This document shows, one piece after another, positions 1 through 6,009 of a stretch of 11,414 nt of DNA. Within the stretch, counting starts at the first letter, position 1. The number at the start of each line of letters is the position of its first letter. The position numbers were made by a program, and so were the translations under genes. The notes below the pieces were generated by a model. It was not told the DNA's origin and searched no databases. It saw only the letters and a list, made by a program, of their open reading frames with translations. This DNA is from Helicobacter sp. NHP19-012 (lineage in GTDB: Bacteria; Campylobacterota; Campylobacteria; Campylobacterales; Helicobacteraceae), in assembly GCF_019703325.1 (NCBI RefSeq), contig NZ_AP024822.1:1-11414 (forward strand), read 5' to 3'.

Positions 1-1825
1 TCGTTTGCTCTATCTTGGCAATGATGGGCTTAAGCTCTTGGTTTAACTTCTTTTCAATCTCACCTATATGTTGTTTTAAAAATCGATCCCGCCTATCTTT
101 GGCAATGCTTTCAAAGTATTGCGGACTCATGGCATCTTTAACCCCCTTGCCAAATAGTTTTGCCATAGCGTTGATTGTAGAGAATTTTCCTGCAATCAAA
201 TCATCTGCAAGGGCTGCTAGATATGCGTGGTATTTTGCTTTCTCTTGTTCGTTTTGCTTTTTCCATTGGATCACGGCTTCGATCTCTACCCCTTTCTCTG
301 CTTGGAGTTTCTCTAGCACGGGGCTAACGACTTGTTCTATAAAGCTTTGCAATAGGTCTTTTAGCTTGTTTGCATACTCTTGTGGCTTGGCTTTTTTCTC
401 AAGCTCTCTCTTAGCTTGTTCTAGCTCTTGGGCGTGCTGTGTTTGTAGTGTGTCTAGGGCTTTGGCATGTTCTGTGTCTTTGTTTCTTAGCTCTTGTGCC
501 ATTTTCTCTAAGGCACTATCTTTCTCTTGTAAAGCCTTAGTGTGGCTTTGTTCTCTAAGCTCAAGCTCTTTAGTGTGCTTTTGCCTAAGCTCTTTCACAG
601 CACTAGGGCTTAGATAGTCTTTGTATAAGGCTTTAGTGGCTGTTATCTTGTCTTCTACTTGCTCGGGACTTAAATGCTTTTCGTATTGCTTGGCAGTGGC
701 TGTTACTTTGTCCTTTACCTGCTCAGGGCTTAAGTGGTCTTTGTATTGCTCTTGTAAGGTTTTATAGCGTTCTTTGGCTTCTCGCTCTATCTGTGTAATG
801 CGATTTTTTAAGTCAGCAATGCTTAAGCCCTCCTCTTTTAAGGCTCTTAAGGCTTTGTAATCCTCTTGTGTAAAAAGCTTTAAATCGCCTAAGCCCTGAT
901 TAATAGCAATCATTTGCTTTCTTACACTCTCTAGTAAGGGCTTGGCTTCTTTAAGGGTGAGCTTACCTTGCTTATTTTGGGGGGCTACAAGACTTGTTAG
1001 GTCTATGAGCGTGGCTTCTAGCTCTGTGCTGTGGTCTTTGAGTTCTTGGTTCTCTTGGATTAAAGCGGTGCTCTCTTGTTGTAGTGTAGTGTTGGCTAGC
1101 TCTAGGCTAGTCTTGTCTTGTTTAAGGGTGTTTAGCTCTGCTTGGTTGCTCTTGGCACTTGCTTGTAAGTTTTGGATTTGCTCTTGGTAGTTTTTAACTT
1201 CTTTGGTTTGACTCTCATTTAGTGCAATCCGCTTGACTTTCTCTTGCTCCATGAGCTTGGCGTAAGCTCTAGGCTCAATGCGTTTAGCTCCACTGATACG
1301 CTTTTCTGTCCCCCTTTGCATGCCTAAGATTTGTGCCACTTCTGTTTGGATTTGCTTAAGCATTAAAGAAGGCACTCTTTTAAAGTTATTCTTACCCGTG
1401 TTCTCATCTAGCGTTACAAACTCCATATGGGCGTGGTGGTTGATGTGCGTATTGCCAAACTCATCTATATGCCCTTCATCTCTATGGATAGCGATTTGGT
1501 AGCATTGAATGCCGTATTTGTCTTTAAAGTGCGTGGCTAGTTTCTCTAGGTCTTGCATGGTGGTCGTGTCTTTGAGATTGACAACGGCACTATAAACATA
1601 AGTTTTTGCTTGAAACTTCTGTTTAACTTTTTGTGTATAGGCACTAATAGCCTTATCTATCATTTGTTGCTTTAGAGCTTGTGCTTCAAGACCACTTCTA
1701 TTGCAGATAGAATATAATTGCCTTTCTTTAGGCAAGAGATAATTAGGGGGCGTGCTTCTATCATTGTGAAACACCTGTACGGGGTTTTTCGTGGGTTTGA
1801 AGTTGATGGATGCAATGCCTCCCAT
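1..1825 (-). CDS. mob: MobV-family relaxase, N-terminal 608 codons (continues across the window ends)
   Basis: Plasmid mobilization relaxase that would nick one strand at oriT and pilot it during transfer by a helper conjugation system. The ATG at 1825 is the only usable start: an in-frame TAA lies a few codons upstream. The N-terminal domain (about residues 1-200) carries the MobV signatures: HNDR at residues 20-23 (motif I, HNxR; the His is the nucleophile in the MobM relatives), then HRDE at 114-117 and HINHHAH at 127-133, which match the HxDE...HxH metal-binding motif. The rest is a long hydrophilic coiled coil (about 200-280 and 410-500). It includes three tandem units of about 20 residues around LSPEQV or LSPSAV (residues 361-417). 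The frame is open to base 1 and leaves one base, which joins in frame to the ORF at 10840-11414. The gene starts 36 bases after the small mob-partner gene. Family call confident; the host transfer apparatus is not encoded here. Confidence 0.87.
   Translation of the reverse strand, partial: MGGIASINFKPTKNPVQVFHNDRSTPPNYLLPKERQLYSICNRSGLEAQALKQQMIDKAISAYTQKVKQKFQAKTYVYSAVVNLKDTTTMQDLEKLATHFKDKYGIQCYQIAIHRDEGHIDEFGNTHINHHAHMEFVTLDENTGKNNFKRVPSLMLKQIQTEVAQILGMQRGTEKRISGAKRIEPRAYAKLMEQEKVKRIALNESQTKEVKNYQEQIQNLQASAKSNQAELNTLKQDKTSLELANTTLQQESTALIQENQELKDHSTELEATLIDLTSLVAPQNKQGKLTLKEAKPLLESVRKQMIAINQGLGDLKLFTQEDYKALRALKEEGLSIADLKNRITQIEREAKERYKTLQEQYKDHLSPEQVKDKVTATAKQYEKHLSPEQVEDKITATKALYKDYLSPSAVKELRQKHTKELELREQSHTKALQEKDSALEKMAQELRNKDTEHAKALDTLQTQHAQELEQAKRELEKKAKPQEYANKLKDLLQSFIEQVVSPVLEKLQAEKGVEIEAVIQWKKQNEQEKAKYHAYLAALADDLIAGKFSTINAMAKLFGKGVKDAMSPQYFESIAKDRRDRFLKQHIGEIEKKLNQELKPIIAKIEQT
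601..750 (-). repeat. 60-bp tandem repeat inside the relaxase gene
   Basis: The units fall at 601-660, 661-720 and 721-750 (the last partial at DNA level). They encode YKDHLSPEQVKDKVTATAKQ, YEKHLSPEQVEDKITATKAL and a third, decayed YKDYLSPSAVKEL unit. The first two differ by a few substitutions, so this is an old duplication rather than a recent slippage tract. The repeat keeps the reading frame and lies in the coiled-coil tail, so changes in copy number would lengthen the stalk without breaking the relaxase. Confidence 0.8.
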
Positions 1826-1861
1826 TGCTTTCTCTCTATCTAATGCTTACCTTGATCGCTA

Positions 1862-2104
1862 TTAGATGTTTTTTGGGATTGTGTGTTGTTCTGTGGTCTC
1901 TCTCTTTGTATCCTCTTTGTATTCTTGTAACTTCTTAAGCACTTCATTGTATTTTGTGAGAGCTTCACTTTTAGACTTTTGCACTTTCTTTAACTTCTCA
2001 CTAAGTCTTTCTTCTTCTGCTTCAATTTTTGTAACCACTTTGCCTAACCTAGTAAATTCAGCATGCAATTCCCGCCTGTTCATTTCATTGATGGGCTTTT
2101 TCAT
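1862..2104 (-). CDS. Small coiled-coil protein upstream of the relaxase, probable mobilization accessory
   Basis: An 80-residue, highly charged protein of unknown family. Residues of about 20-70 form one long amphipathic helix rich in Lys and Glu, with regularly spaced Leu and Val; the last dozen residues are polar. The start ATG at 2104 has a good ribosome-binding site, AAGGA at 2112-2116, seven bases upstream. A promoter-like pair sits just upstream. It stops 36 bases before the relaxase start on the same strand, so the two probably share a transcript. Small accessory proteins encoded next to a relaxase often help it bind oriT or strengthen nicking, and that is the inferred role. No DNA-binding motif such as ribbon-helix-helix is visible. 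An antisense ORF of similar length covers the same bases and is a shadow. Confidence 0.75.
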   Translation of the reverse strand: MKKPINEMNRRELHAEFTRLGKVVTKIEAEEERLSEKLKKVQKSKSEALTKYNEVLKKLQEYKEDTKRETTEQHTIPKNI

Positions 2105-2136
2105 ATGTTAATCCTTGTGCTTTGATATTGATGAAG

Positions 2137-2164
2137 ATTTTAGCACATAATGCCAAGGCAACAA
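2137..2164 (-). promoter_or_regulatory. Probable promoter of the mobilization operon
   Basis: On the minus strand, TTGTTG (2159-2164) is followed after 16 bases by TAAAAT (2137-2142), which is preceded by TGC to give the extended -10 form TGCTAAAAT. The predicted start lies about 25 bases before the small mob gene. The same TGCTAAAAT string occurs in the candidate rep promoter. Confidence 0.5.
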
Positions 2165-2206
2165 CTTTTTTATATTCAAAATGCTTCTAAGTTAATTTTA
2201 TTTATT

Positions 2207-2343
2207 AGCCCCCTGCAAGGGCAAATTATGACAACAAGCTTGCGGCGTGTCCCCGTATGGGGTCATAATTTGCAAATTATGACCCTTAACAGGGTGCGTT
2301 CGCAAGCTCACTCATAATTTGCCACTCATACGCCGTGGGGGCT
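2207..2343. repeat. Nested palindrome array, candidate oriT or other protein-binding locus
   Basis: A 137-base block bounded by inverted AGCCCCC (2207-2213) and GGGGGCT (2337-2343). Inside it the motif GCAAATTATGA occurs four times in alternating orientation, at 2221-2231, 2263-2273, 2272-2282 and 2312-2322. Two copies meet head to head to form a perfect 26-bp palindrome at 2260-2285 with centre TTTGCAAA. Further nested pairs are AGCTTGCG (2237-2244) with CGCAAGCT (2301-2308), CGGCGT (2243-2248) with ACGCCG (2330-2335), CCCC-gtat-GGGG (2251-2262) and ACCCT-taac-AGGGT (2282-2295). It lies about 100 bases upstream of the mob operon, where mobilizable plasmids usually keep oriT. A resolution site or a MITE-like insertion are alternatives. 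Confidence 0.6.
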
Positions 2344-2348
2344 TTAAT

Positions 2349-2368
2349 AGCTTAAAGTGGTTTAAGCT
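2349..2368. other. Perfect 8-bp hairpin AGCTTAAA-GTGG-TTTAAGCT, candidate MobV nick site
   Basis: Perfect 8-bp arms (2349-2356 and 2361-2368) flank the four-base loop GTGG. From memory, MobV origins such as that of pMV158 have an AT-rich inverted repeat with a GTGTG-type centre, nicked between G and T. This hairpin has the same layout beside a gene for a relaxase with MobV motifs. The GTGG reading is on the plus strand, opposite to mob. The alternative is an ordinary operator or a terminator-like stem. Confidence 0.45.
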
Positions 2369-2440
2369 GTAGAAGGCTCTATAATCGTTTTGGGCGTGTT
2401 AGGGTGTGGGGTTTGGATTGGTTTGCGGTTGTGGGGGTTT

Positions 2441-2554
2441 TTAGAAGTGGGGGATTTTAGTGCTGTGTTTGTCTATCCACTTTTGTAAGTCTTGCATGTT
2501 TTCAAAGATAAACACAAAATGCTCTGGGGTGTCGCAAGTGGGGACAGACAACAT
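2441..2554 (-). pseudogene. 37-codon ORF, probable relic of the 3' end of a larger gene
   Basis: The minus-strand frame from ATG at 2554 to TAA at 2441 encodes a well-formed short sequence: after MLSVPTCDTP it reads EHFVFIFENMQDLQKWIDKH and ends KIPHF. The mix of hydrophobic, aromatic and charged residues looks like natural protein. No ribosome-binding site precedes the ATG, and an in-frame TAG lies a few codons further upstream. Its hydrophobic stretch followed by ...LQKWIDK resembles in pattern the extreme C-terminus of the upstream Rep (TYTFADADSFIERFAKSS), so it may be the tail of a decayed rep-like gene. It could also be an expressed micro-ORF. Confidence 0.35.
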
Positions 2555-2624
2555 AAGACATGACTTACTCTATAAATTTCAAAAATAAAACAAATCAAAA
2601 GCTTATATATAGAAAAAACATGAA

Positions 2625-2699
2625 ATGATTAAAATGAGAAAGATATTGTTTTTAATAATTCTTATAATTCTATTGTCAATTCTAGAAAAATTAGATTAG
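2625..2699 (+). CDS. Tiny hydrophobic peptide ORF (24 residues), possible type I toxin-like peptide
   Basis: The plus-strand frame from ATG at 2625 to TAG at 2697-2699 would encode MIKMRKILFLIILIILLSIL followed by EKLD. It has a basic N-terminus, a single run of about 15 Leu/Ile/Phe residues long enough to span a membrane, and a charged tail. That layout is typical of type I toxin peptides and of some leader peptides. No clear ribosome-binding site is visible, and the surrounding DNA is very AT-rich, which favours Ile/Leu/Lys codons by chance. It would be the only plus-strand gene of the plasmid. The minus strand across it has TTGACA at 2671-2676 but no well-spaced -10. Confidence 0.25.
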   Translation: MIKMRKILFLIILIILLSILEKLD

Positions 2700-2739
2700 A
2701 GATTAATGGGGTGAGTGTAAGAAATATATTTGTCCTCTC

Positions 2740-2859
2740 TCACTCCGCATACTTCTTAAACCAGCTTTTAAGGTGCTTGACATTGGTTAAGATAAATGGG
2801 TCTAAAATCTTGTGTGGTTTGTCTATGTCTTGTATATCTACTCTAAGCCTACTTATTCT
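2740..2859 (-). pseudogene. Start-less coding relic (39 codons) downstream of rep
   Basis: The minus-strand frame is open from just after a TAG at 2860-2862 to TGA at 2740-2742. It contains natural-looking protein, VDIQDIDKPHKILDPFILTN then VKHLKSWFKKYAE, but no ATG, GTG or TTG start. It therefore looks like the surviving 3' end of a lost gene. The ending (hydrophobic run, then LKSWFKKYAE) follows the same pattern as the relic at 2441-2554 and the Rep C-terminus (SFIERFAKSSI). Three similar tails in a row on one strand suggest repeated recombination at the 3' end of rep-like genes. The similarity is by eye only. Confidence 0.4.
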
Positions 2860-2918
2860 CTATGCATTGTTTTAGAGGGCTTCAAAGATTGTCAAACTAG
2901 ACTGAGTAAGAGTAAAAT

Positions 2919-4709
2919 CTAGATAGAGCTTTTAGCAAAGCGTTCAATAAAGCTGTCGGCATCGGCAAAAGTGTAGGTTAGGTATCTTCCGCTTTTATAA
3001 TCAACATTACAAAGTTGTATGTGTTGTTGGTATCTTGTTGCCCATTGCGTTTCGTCACGCATGGCATCTTGATCTCTTGGAGTGATCTCAAAAAGACAAA
3101 ACACCCATTTTTTATCATTCCAAAAATTGACAGCGCATAGTTTAAGTTTTTTAAACAAGTGCTCGCCAAAATCATCCACAAATAAATTGCCCACTCTGCC
3201 ACAAAAGCCTATGAGCGTCTTAACTTCTTGCTGGGTGTAGTACTCTAGTTTTTTTGCTCTTTGTGCCTGTCGTTTTTTAAATTCCTTTTGGGCAATGATG
3301 GCTTTATCTAAAACGGCATTTTGTTCTTTTTTGATTTCTAAACGCCGTTTAGTGATTTCCTGTTGTCTCAGTGTGTCTGTATTTGGAGTTACATAAAAGG
3401 TGATGCCTACAATCTTGCCACCCCGTCCTGCACGGTGTTTTTCATAAAATATAGTGTTATAAGGTCTGTCGCGTAAGTCTTCATATGTTTTGCCCTGCCC
3501 TAATAGGATATCGATTTCATTTTTTGTATAGCCTAGTTCTCGGCAAGCTGGGGCTAATATGTTACTCTCAATGTCGGCTATTTTATAGCTTTTAGGGATT
3601 CCCATAAATTCACAAAACCCCACCCAATCGTTCTTATAGACAATATTTGTGAAGGTGATTTTATAAGGAGTGTTTCTAAAGCGCTCCAGCATTCTAAAAA
3701 GAGTCTTGGCGTATTTACTCTTTAAGTTCACAAAAGTATTGAGCTTAAATATGGTGAAGTCTTTGGTTAGGGCATTTAACAAATGTGTGAAGTGTTGTCC
3801 AACTTGCACTGTTAGGTGCTCGAATTCTCCACTTGATTTATGGTGCACGACACTAAAACGGCTGAAAAGGCCAATGTACTCGCTCGCCACTAAATCCTCA
3901 CCAACGGGGATCAGCACTTCAAAGTGAGCGGCGATGAGTTTTTTACTCAGAGACTTAGCTAAGGTGGTTAATTTAGCCCCACTGAAAGTTTTAAGCCCCA
4001 CGATGTGGCGTAAGTCTTTGGCTGTAAAATGGACAATGATGTCTTTTTTGTTTTTCACTTTGTCGCATATGCTGTAGAGTAGGTTGTTTTCTAAAGCCGT
4101 TAAACTGCCTAAATTTACTTTGTAGATGTTGTTGTGCATCCAAACATCCCCGGGATTGCACACCTTTAAATCTTTGGCAAAAGCCACAACCGCCAAATTT
4201 TGTTGTTGCTCTTGGGTTGGGGTTTTTGCAGTAGAAGCGACTTCAATGGCGGGGATTTTGACTTTGTCTGGCTGTGTGGAGATGACTTCTGTGGTCTGCG
4301 AGTTGCAATGACTAACATTTTCTTTTTCTAACCAGCCAGTCCATGTGTTGAGCGTTGTTGCCATCTTCTCAATGCAGTCAGCGATCCCATCTTTTAAACC
4401 TTGTTTTACGCCAGAACGGGTTGCGTTCTGTAAAATTGCCTCCAAATCGCTGATTTGCTTTGCAATGTGTTTTAAATCTTTAATGGCATGTTGTGAAGTG
4501 TCGTTGCTTTCTGCACCATCTATATTCCCCTCATTTGCTAGTATGATTGCCACTATCTCCCTCACAATTTGTGATTTTTCTGGGAATAGCTTAACGAGCG
4601 TAGCGGGATTTTGATTGCTTTGTGTCTCCAAAATACCGATTGCATCCAAGTCGTACTTCAGGGCTTTGAGCCGACTCAATTGAGTCTCATCTACTTTCTT
4701 AGAAAACAT
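2919..4709 (-). CDS. repA: Plasmid replication initiator, Rep_3 family
   Basis: Initiator protein of 596 residues that binds iterons to open the origin, and probably represses its own promoter. The Rep_3 core covers about residues 180-445. The first winged helix starts near GDVWMHNNIYKVNLGSLTAL (187-206). The second has the characteristic FKLNTFVNLKSKYAKTLFRM (321-340) and WVGFCEFMGIP (362-372), and the core ends at GKIVGITFYVT (431-441). The 180-residue N-terminal extension is predicted helical and polar. The C-terminal part has a Lys/Gln-rich helix (450-490) and a further globular segment (495-596). This is longer than typical Rep_3 proteins of 300-450 residues. The start ATG at 4709 is preceded by a tandem ATTTAAAGAT and only a weak ribosome-binding site. 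Iterons with an inverted copy at the promoter lie directly upstream, as expected for this family. Confidence 0.93.
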   Translation of the reverse strand: MFSKKVDETQLSRLKALKYDLDAIGILETQSNQNPATLVKLFPEKSQIVREIVAIILANEGNIDGAESNDTSQHAIKDLKHIAKQISDLEAILQNATRSGVKQGLKDGIADCIEKMATTLNTWTGWLEKENVSHCNSQTTEVISTQPDKVKIPAIEVASTAKTPTQEQQQNLAVVAFAKDLKVCNPGDVWMHNNIYKVNLGSLTALENNLLYSICDKVKNKKDIIVHFTAKDLRHIVGLKTFSGAKLTTLAKSLSKKLIAAHFEVLIPVGEDLVASEYIGLFSRFSVVHHKSSGEFEHLTVQVGQHFTHLLNALTKDFTIFKLNTFVNLKSKYAKTLFRMLERFRNTPYKITFTNIVYKNDWVGFCEFMGIPKSYKIADIESNILAPACRELGYTKNEIDILLGQGKTYEDLRDRPYNTIFYEKHRAGRGGKIVGITFYVTPNTDTLRQQEITKRRLEIKKEQNAVLDKAIIAQKEFKKRQAQRAKKLEYYTQQEVKTLIGFCGRVGNLFVDDFGEHLFKKLKLCAVNFWNDKKWVFCLFEITPRDQDAMRDETQWATRYQQHIQLCNVDYKSGRYLTYTFADADSFIERFAKSSI

Positions 4710-4752
4710 TACTTCATCTTTAAATATCTTTAAATCTAGTTTTTTCTAGGCA

Positions 4753-4777
4753 ATTTTAGCATATATCAACTAATTTA
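4753..4777 (-). promoter_or_regulatory. Candidate rep promoter with overlapping inverted iteron (autoregulation)
   Basis: On the minus strand TGCTAAAAT (TAAAAT at 4753-4758) is an extended -10 about 45 bases before the rep ATG. Directly upstream at 4766-4777 lies TAAATTAGTTGA, which matches the iteron core but in the opposite orientation. Rep bound there would occlude the promoter, the usual autorepression design of Rep_3 plasmids. A further partial inverted copy (AAAATTTAGTTTT) lies at 4817-4829. Confidence 0.55.
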
Positions 4778-4839
4778 AGAAATATTACCCCTTAAAAAGC
4801 CGAAAAAATGGGCTCTAAAAACTAAATTTTTATAGGTTT

Positions 4840-4903
4840 TAGACAAAATTAGTTATTTTCTGTAGATAAAATTAGTTGAAAAGTAGATAAATTTAGTTGA
4901 AAA
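4840..4903 (+). repeat. Three tandem iterons, probable Rep-binding sites of the origin
   Basis: The copies are TAGACAAAATTAGTTATTTT (4840-4859), TAGATAAAATTAGTTGAAAA (4863-4882) and TAGATAAATTTAGTTGAAAA (4884-4903). The spacing is 23 and 21 bases, about two helical turns, so the sites lie on one face of the DNA. Copy 3 differs from copy 2 at one base; copy 1 is more diverged. Their position about 130 bases upstream of rep, with an inverted copy at the rep promoter, fits an iteron-controlled origin. Confidence 0.75.
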
Positions 4904-4929
4904 ACGAAAAAAAAATACTCGCGAACCCC

Positions 4930-4962
4930 GTGCCATGCGCTGTTTGTGAGGCACTTTTTTTT
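4930..4962 (+). terminator. Weak terminator-like stem and T-run
   Basis: GTGCC (4930-4934) pairs with GGCAC (4950-4954) and is followed by eight T (4955-4962). The stem is only 5 bp and the loop is 15 bases, so termination would be weak. It points along the plus strand, where no gene lies upstream; it would end a transcript running antisense to rep through the iterons, if one exists. Confidence 0.3.
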
Positions 4963-5051
4963 GGCGTACAATAAGGATTACAATAAGTTATAAAAATAAT
5001 TACGACGAAAAAATTTTTTTTGAAATTTTTAGGTCAATTTTCTTAAGGTAA

Positions 5052-5106
5052 GCCAAGCTTGCGCTTGGCATTTATTTGGATTTTTCTTGGGGGGCAAGCC
5101 CCCCAA
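5052..5106. repeat. Two strong adjacent hairpins beside the origin
   Basis: Hairpin 1 has perfect 7-bp arms GCCAAGC (5052-5058) and GCTTGGC (5063-5069) around TTGC. Hairpin 2 has perfect 9-bp GC-rich arms TTGGGGGGC (5087-5095) and GCCCCCCAA (5098-5106) around only AA. They stand out in AT-rich surroundings and lie where minus-strand transcripts from the upstream operons would reach the origin. They could act as transcription barriers, single-strand or primosome sites, or parts of a resolution site. Neither has a clear T-run in the minus-strand direction. Confidence 0.5.
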
Positions 5107-5204
5107 ACCCCCAAGAGAGGGCTTTGAAGTGAGAGATTAGTTTGTGTTGTGGCTGTATCACGCCCTTGCAGTTAAAGAAGGCTTTGGGGGTTTTGAAATG
5201 AGAA

Positions 5205-5243
5205 TTTGCGTTTAAAGGCTCTGTAATCGCTTTGGAGTGTTAA
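5205..5243 (+). repeat. Dispersed degenerate repeat shared with 2373-2401 and 5393-5412
   Basis: AAGGCTCTGTAATCGCTTTG (from 5215) matches AAGGCTCTATAATCGTTTTG (from 2373), and the similarity runs on to GTGTTA with one indel. The first part, TTTGCGTTTAAAGGCTCTGTA (5205-5225), recurs as TTTGCGTTTAAAAGCCCGTA (5393-5412). The copies flank the rep region on both sides in direct orientation, so recombination between them could delete or duplicate rep and origin. Confidence 0.45.
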
Positions 5244-5580
5244 AAGGTATTTGGATAGCCAAAGGGCAAGATTGCGGTTTATGACCCCTTTACGGGTTTA
5301 AAAAGGCTATCCACATAATCACGCAAAAGCCCGAAATGTCTAGCGCTACCAAAAACGCCCTAAATCTTTGTTCCAAAACCTAAAACCTGCATTTTGCGTT
5401 TAAAAGCCCGTAGAGCGTTAAGACAGGTTAAAGAGTTCAAACTATGGGTTAGGGGTGTTGTTGCGATTGTGGAGCATTCTAGTGGGGTAGAAAGTGTATT
5501 CAAGTAAGTTGAATTTTTATGGTTCTTTTAGAGTTTGTGTTTATGAATTGTGGATTAGGTTCTTAGAGTTCTGGTAACCT

Positions 5581-6009
5581 TTAATCGTCATCGCATCCAT
5601 CAATAAAGTCTGCAGTTGCTTCTGTACCAGTTTCAATTCCTCTGAAGGCATGCTGAAACACTCTGCCATCTGTAGTATAAATTTCTATAGAGTTAAGTTG
5701 CAAGACAGAACACCCTACTTGAAGAATGAGCGGTTCATTATAAGCTAAATTTCCTCCATGACTTGCTCTTGTAATTTGAAAATTATTACAAGATTTCCCT
5801 CCGTTGAAACTTATTTTCCTAATGTTTAATCTGCTATTGGTCTTAGAAACAATTTTCACAGAAGCAGTACCAATAGGCATACCAAAAAGTGTTAATTCCC
5901 ATGTTCTTACACAAAAATCTAATTTATCTGCATATAGATTTGTGGGCAAACCAACAATGATAAGATAACTCGCCAAGAGATTTTTAATCAAAAACTTTAG
6001 CAAACTCAT
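5581..6009 (-). CDS. Small exported protein with four cysteines, function unknown
   Basis: A 142-residue protein of no family I recognise. The N-terminus is a classical signal peptide: Lys at 5 and 9, a hydrophobic core to about residue 21, and a likely signal peptidase I site after NLYA (residue 27). The mature part of about 115 residues is mostly beta-like, with Cys at 33, 74, 100 and 139, enough for two disulfides, and ends in an acidic DGCDDD tail. The ATG at 6009 has GGGAG six bases upstream. It follows the second methyltransferase by 81 bases on the same strand, so it may be cotranscribed with the restriction-modification genes or have its own promoter (TTAAAAT near 6055). It is probably periplasmic. 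An immunity-type or secreted effector role is possible but nothing in the sequence proves it. Confidence 0.75.
   Translation of the reverse strand: MSLLKFLIKNLLASYLIIVGLPTNLYADKLDFCVRTWELTLFGMPIGTASVKIVSKTNSRLNIRKISFNGGKSCNNFQITRASHGGNLAYNEPLILQVGCSVLQLNSIEIYTTDGRVFQHAFRGIETGTEATADFIDGCDDD

Larger units (their letters stand above)
4904..5580. other. Gene-free origin-side region of about 680 bases
   Basis: No convincing coding sequence on either strand. It holds, in order: a weak terminator-like stem (4930-4962); a 9-bp direct repeat TACAATAAG at 4967-4975 and 4979-4987, 12 bases apart; an A6T8 tract at 5008-5021, likely curved or easily melted; two hairpins (5052-5069 and 5087-5106); an inverted GGATAGCC (5253-5260) and GGCTATCC (5305-5312); and a DnaA-box-like CTATCCACA at 5307-5315, one base from TTATCCACA. 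The AT-rich part beside the iterons (4960-5045) is the likely unwinding element. The remainder up to 5580 shows only degenerate repeats and no recognisable site. Confidence 0.5.

Noticed and set aside
15..617. 200-codon plus-strand ORF and similar plus-strand ORFs across the relaxase gene
   Set aside because: They are antisense shadows of the coiled-coil relaxase frame. Their products are Ser/Leu/Cys-rich with no domain logic, while the minus strand carries clear relaxase motifs and a continuous frame.
2207..2343. CRISPR array, suggested by the repeated GCAAATTATGA motif
   Set aside because: The copies alternate in orientation with irregular spacing and overlap each other. There are no uniform spacers and no cas genes.
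2180..2400. Insertion sequence bounded by the AGCCCCC/GGGGGCT ends
   Set aside because: There is no transposase ORF between them and I see no flanking target duplication. A non-autonomous element remains possible and is given only as an alternative.
2978..3202. 74-codon minus-strand ORF inside rep
   Set aside because: It lies wholly in another frame of the well-supported Rep gene, and its sequence mirrors Rep codons shifted by one base.
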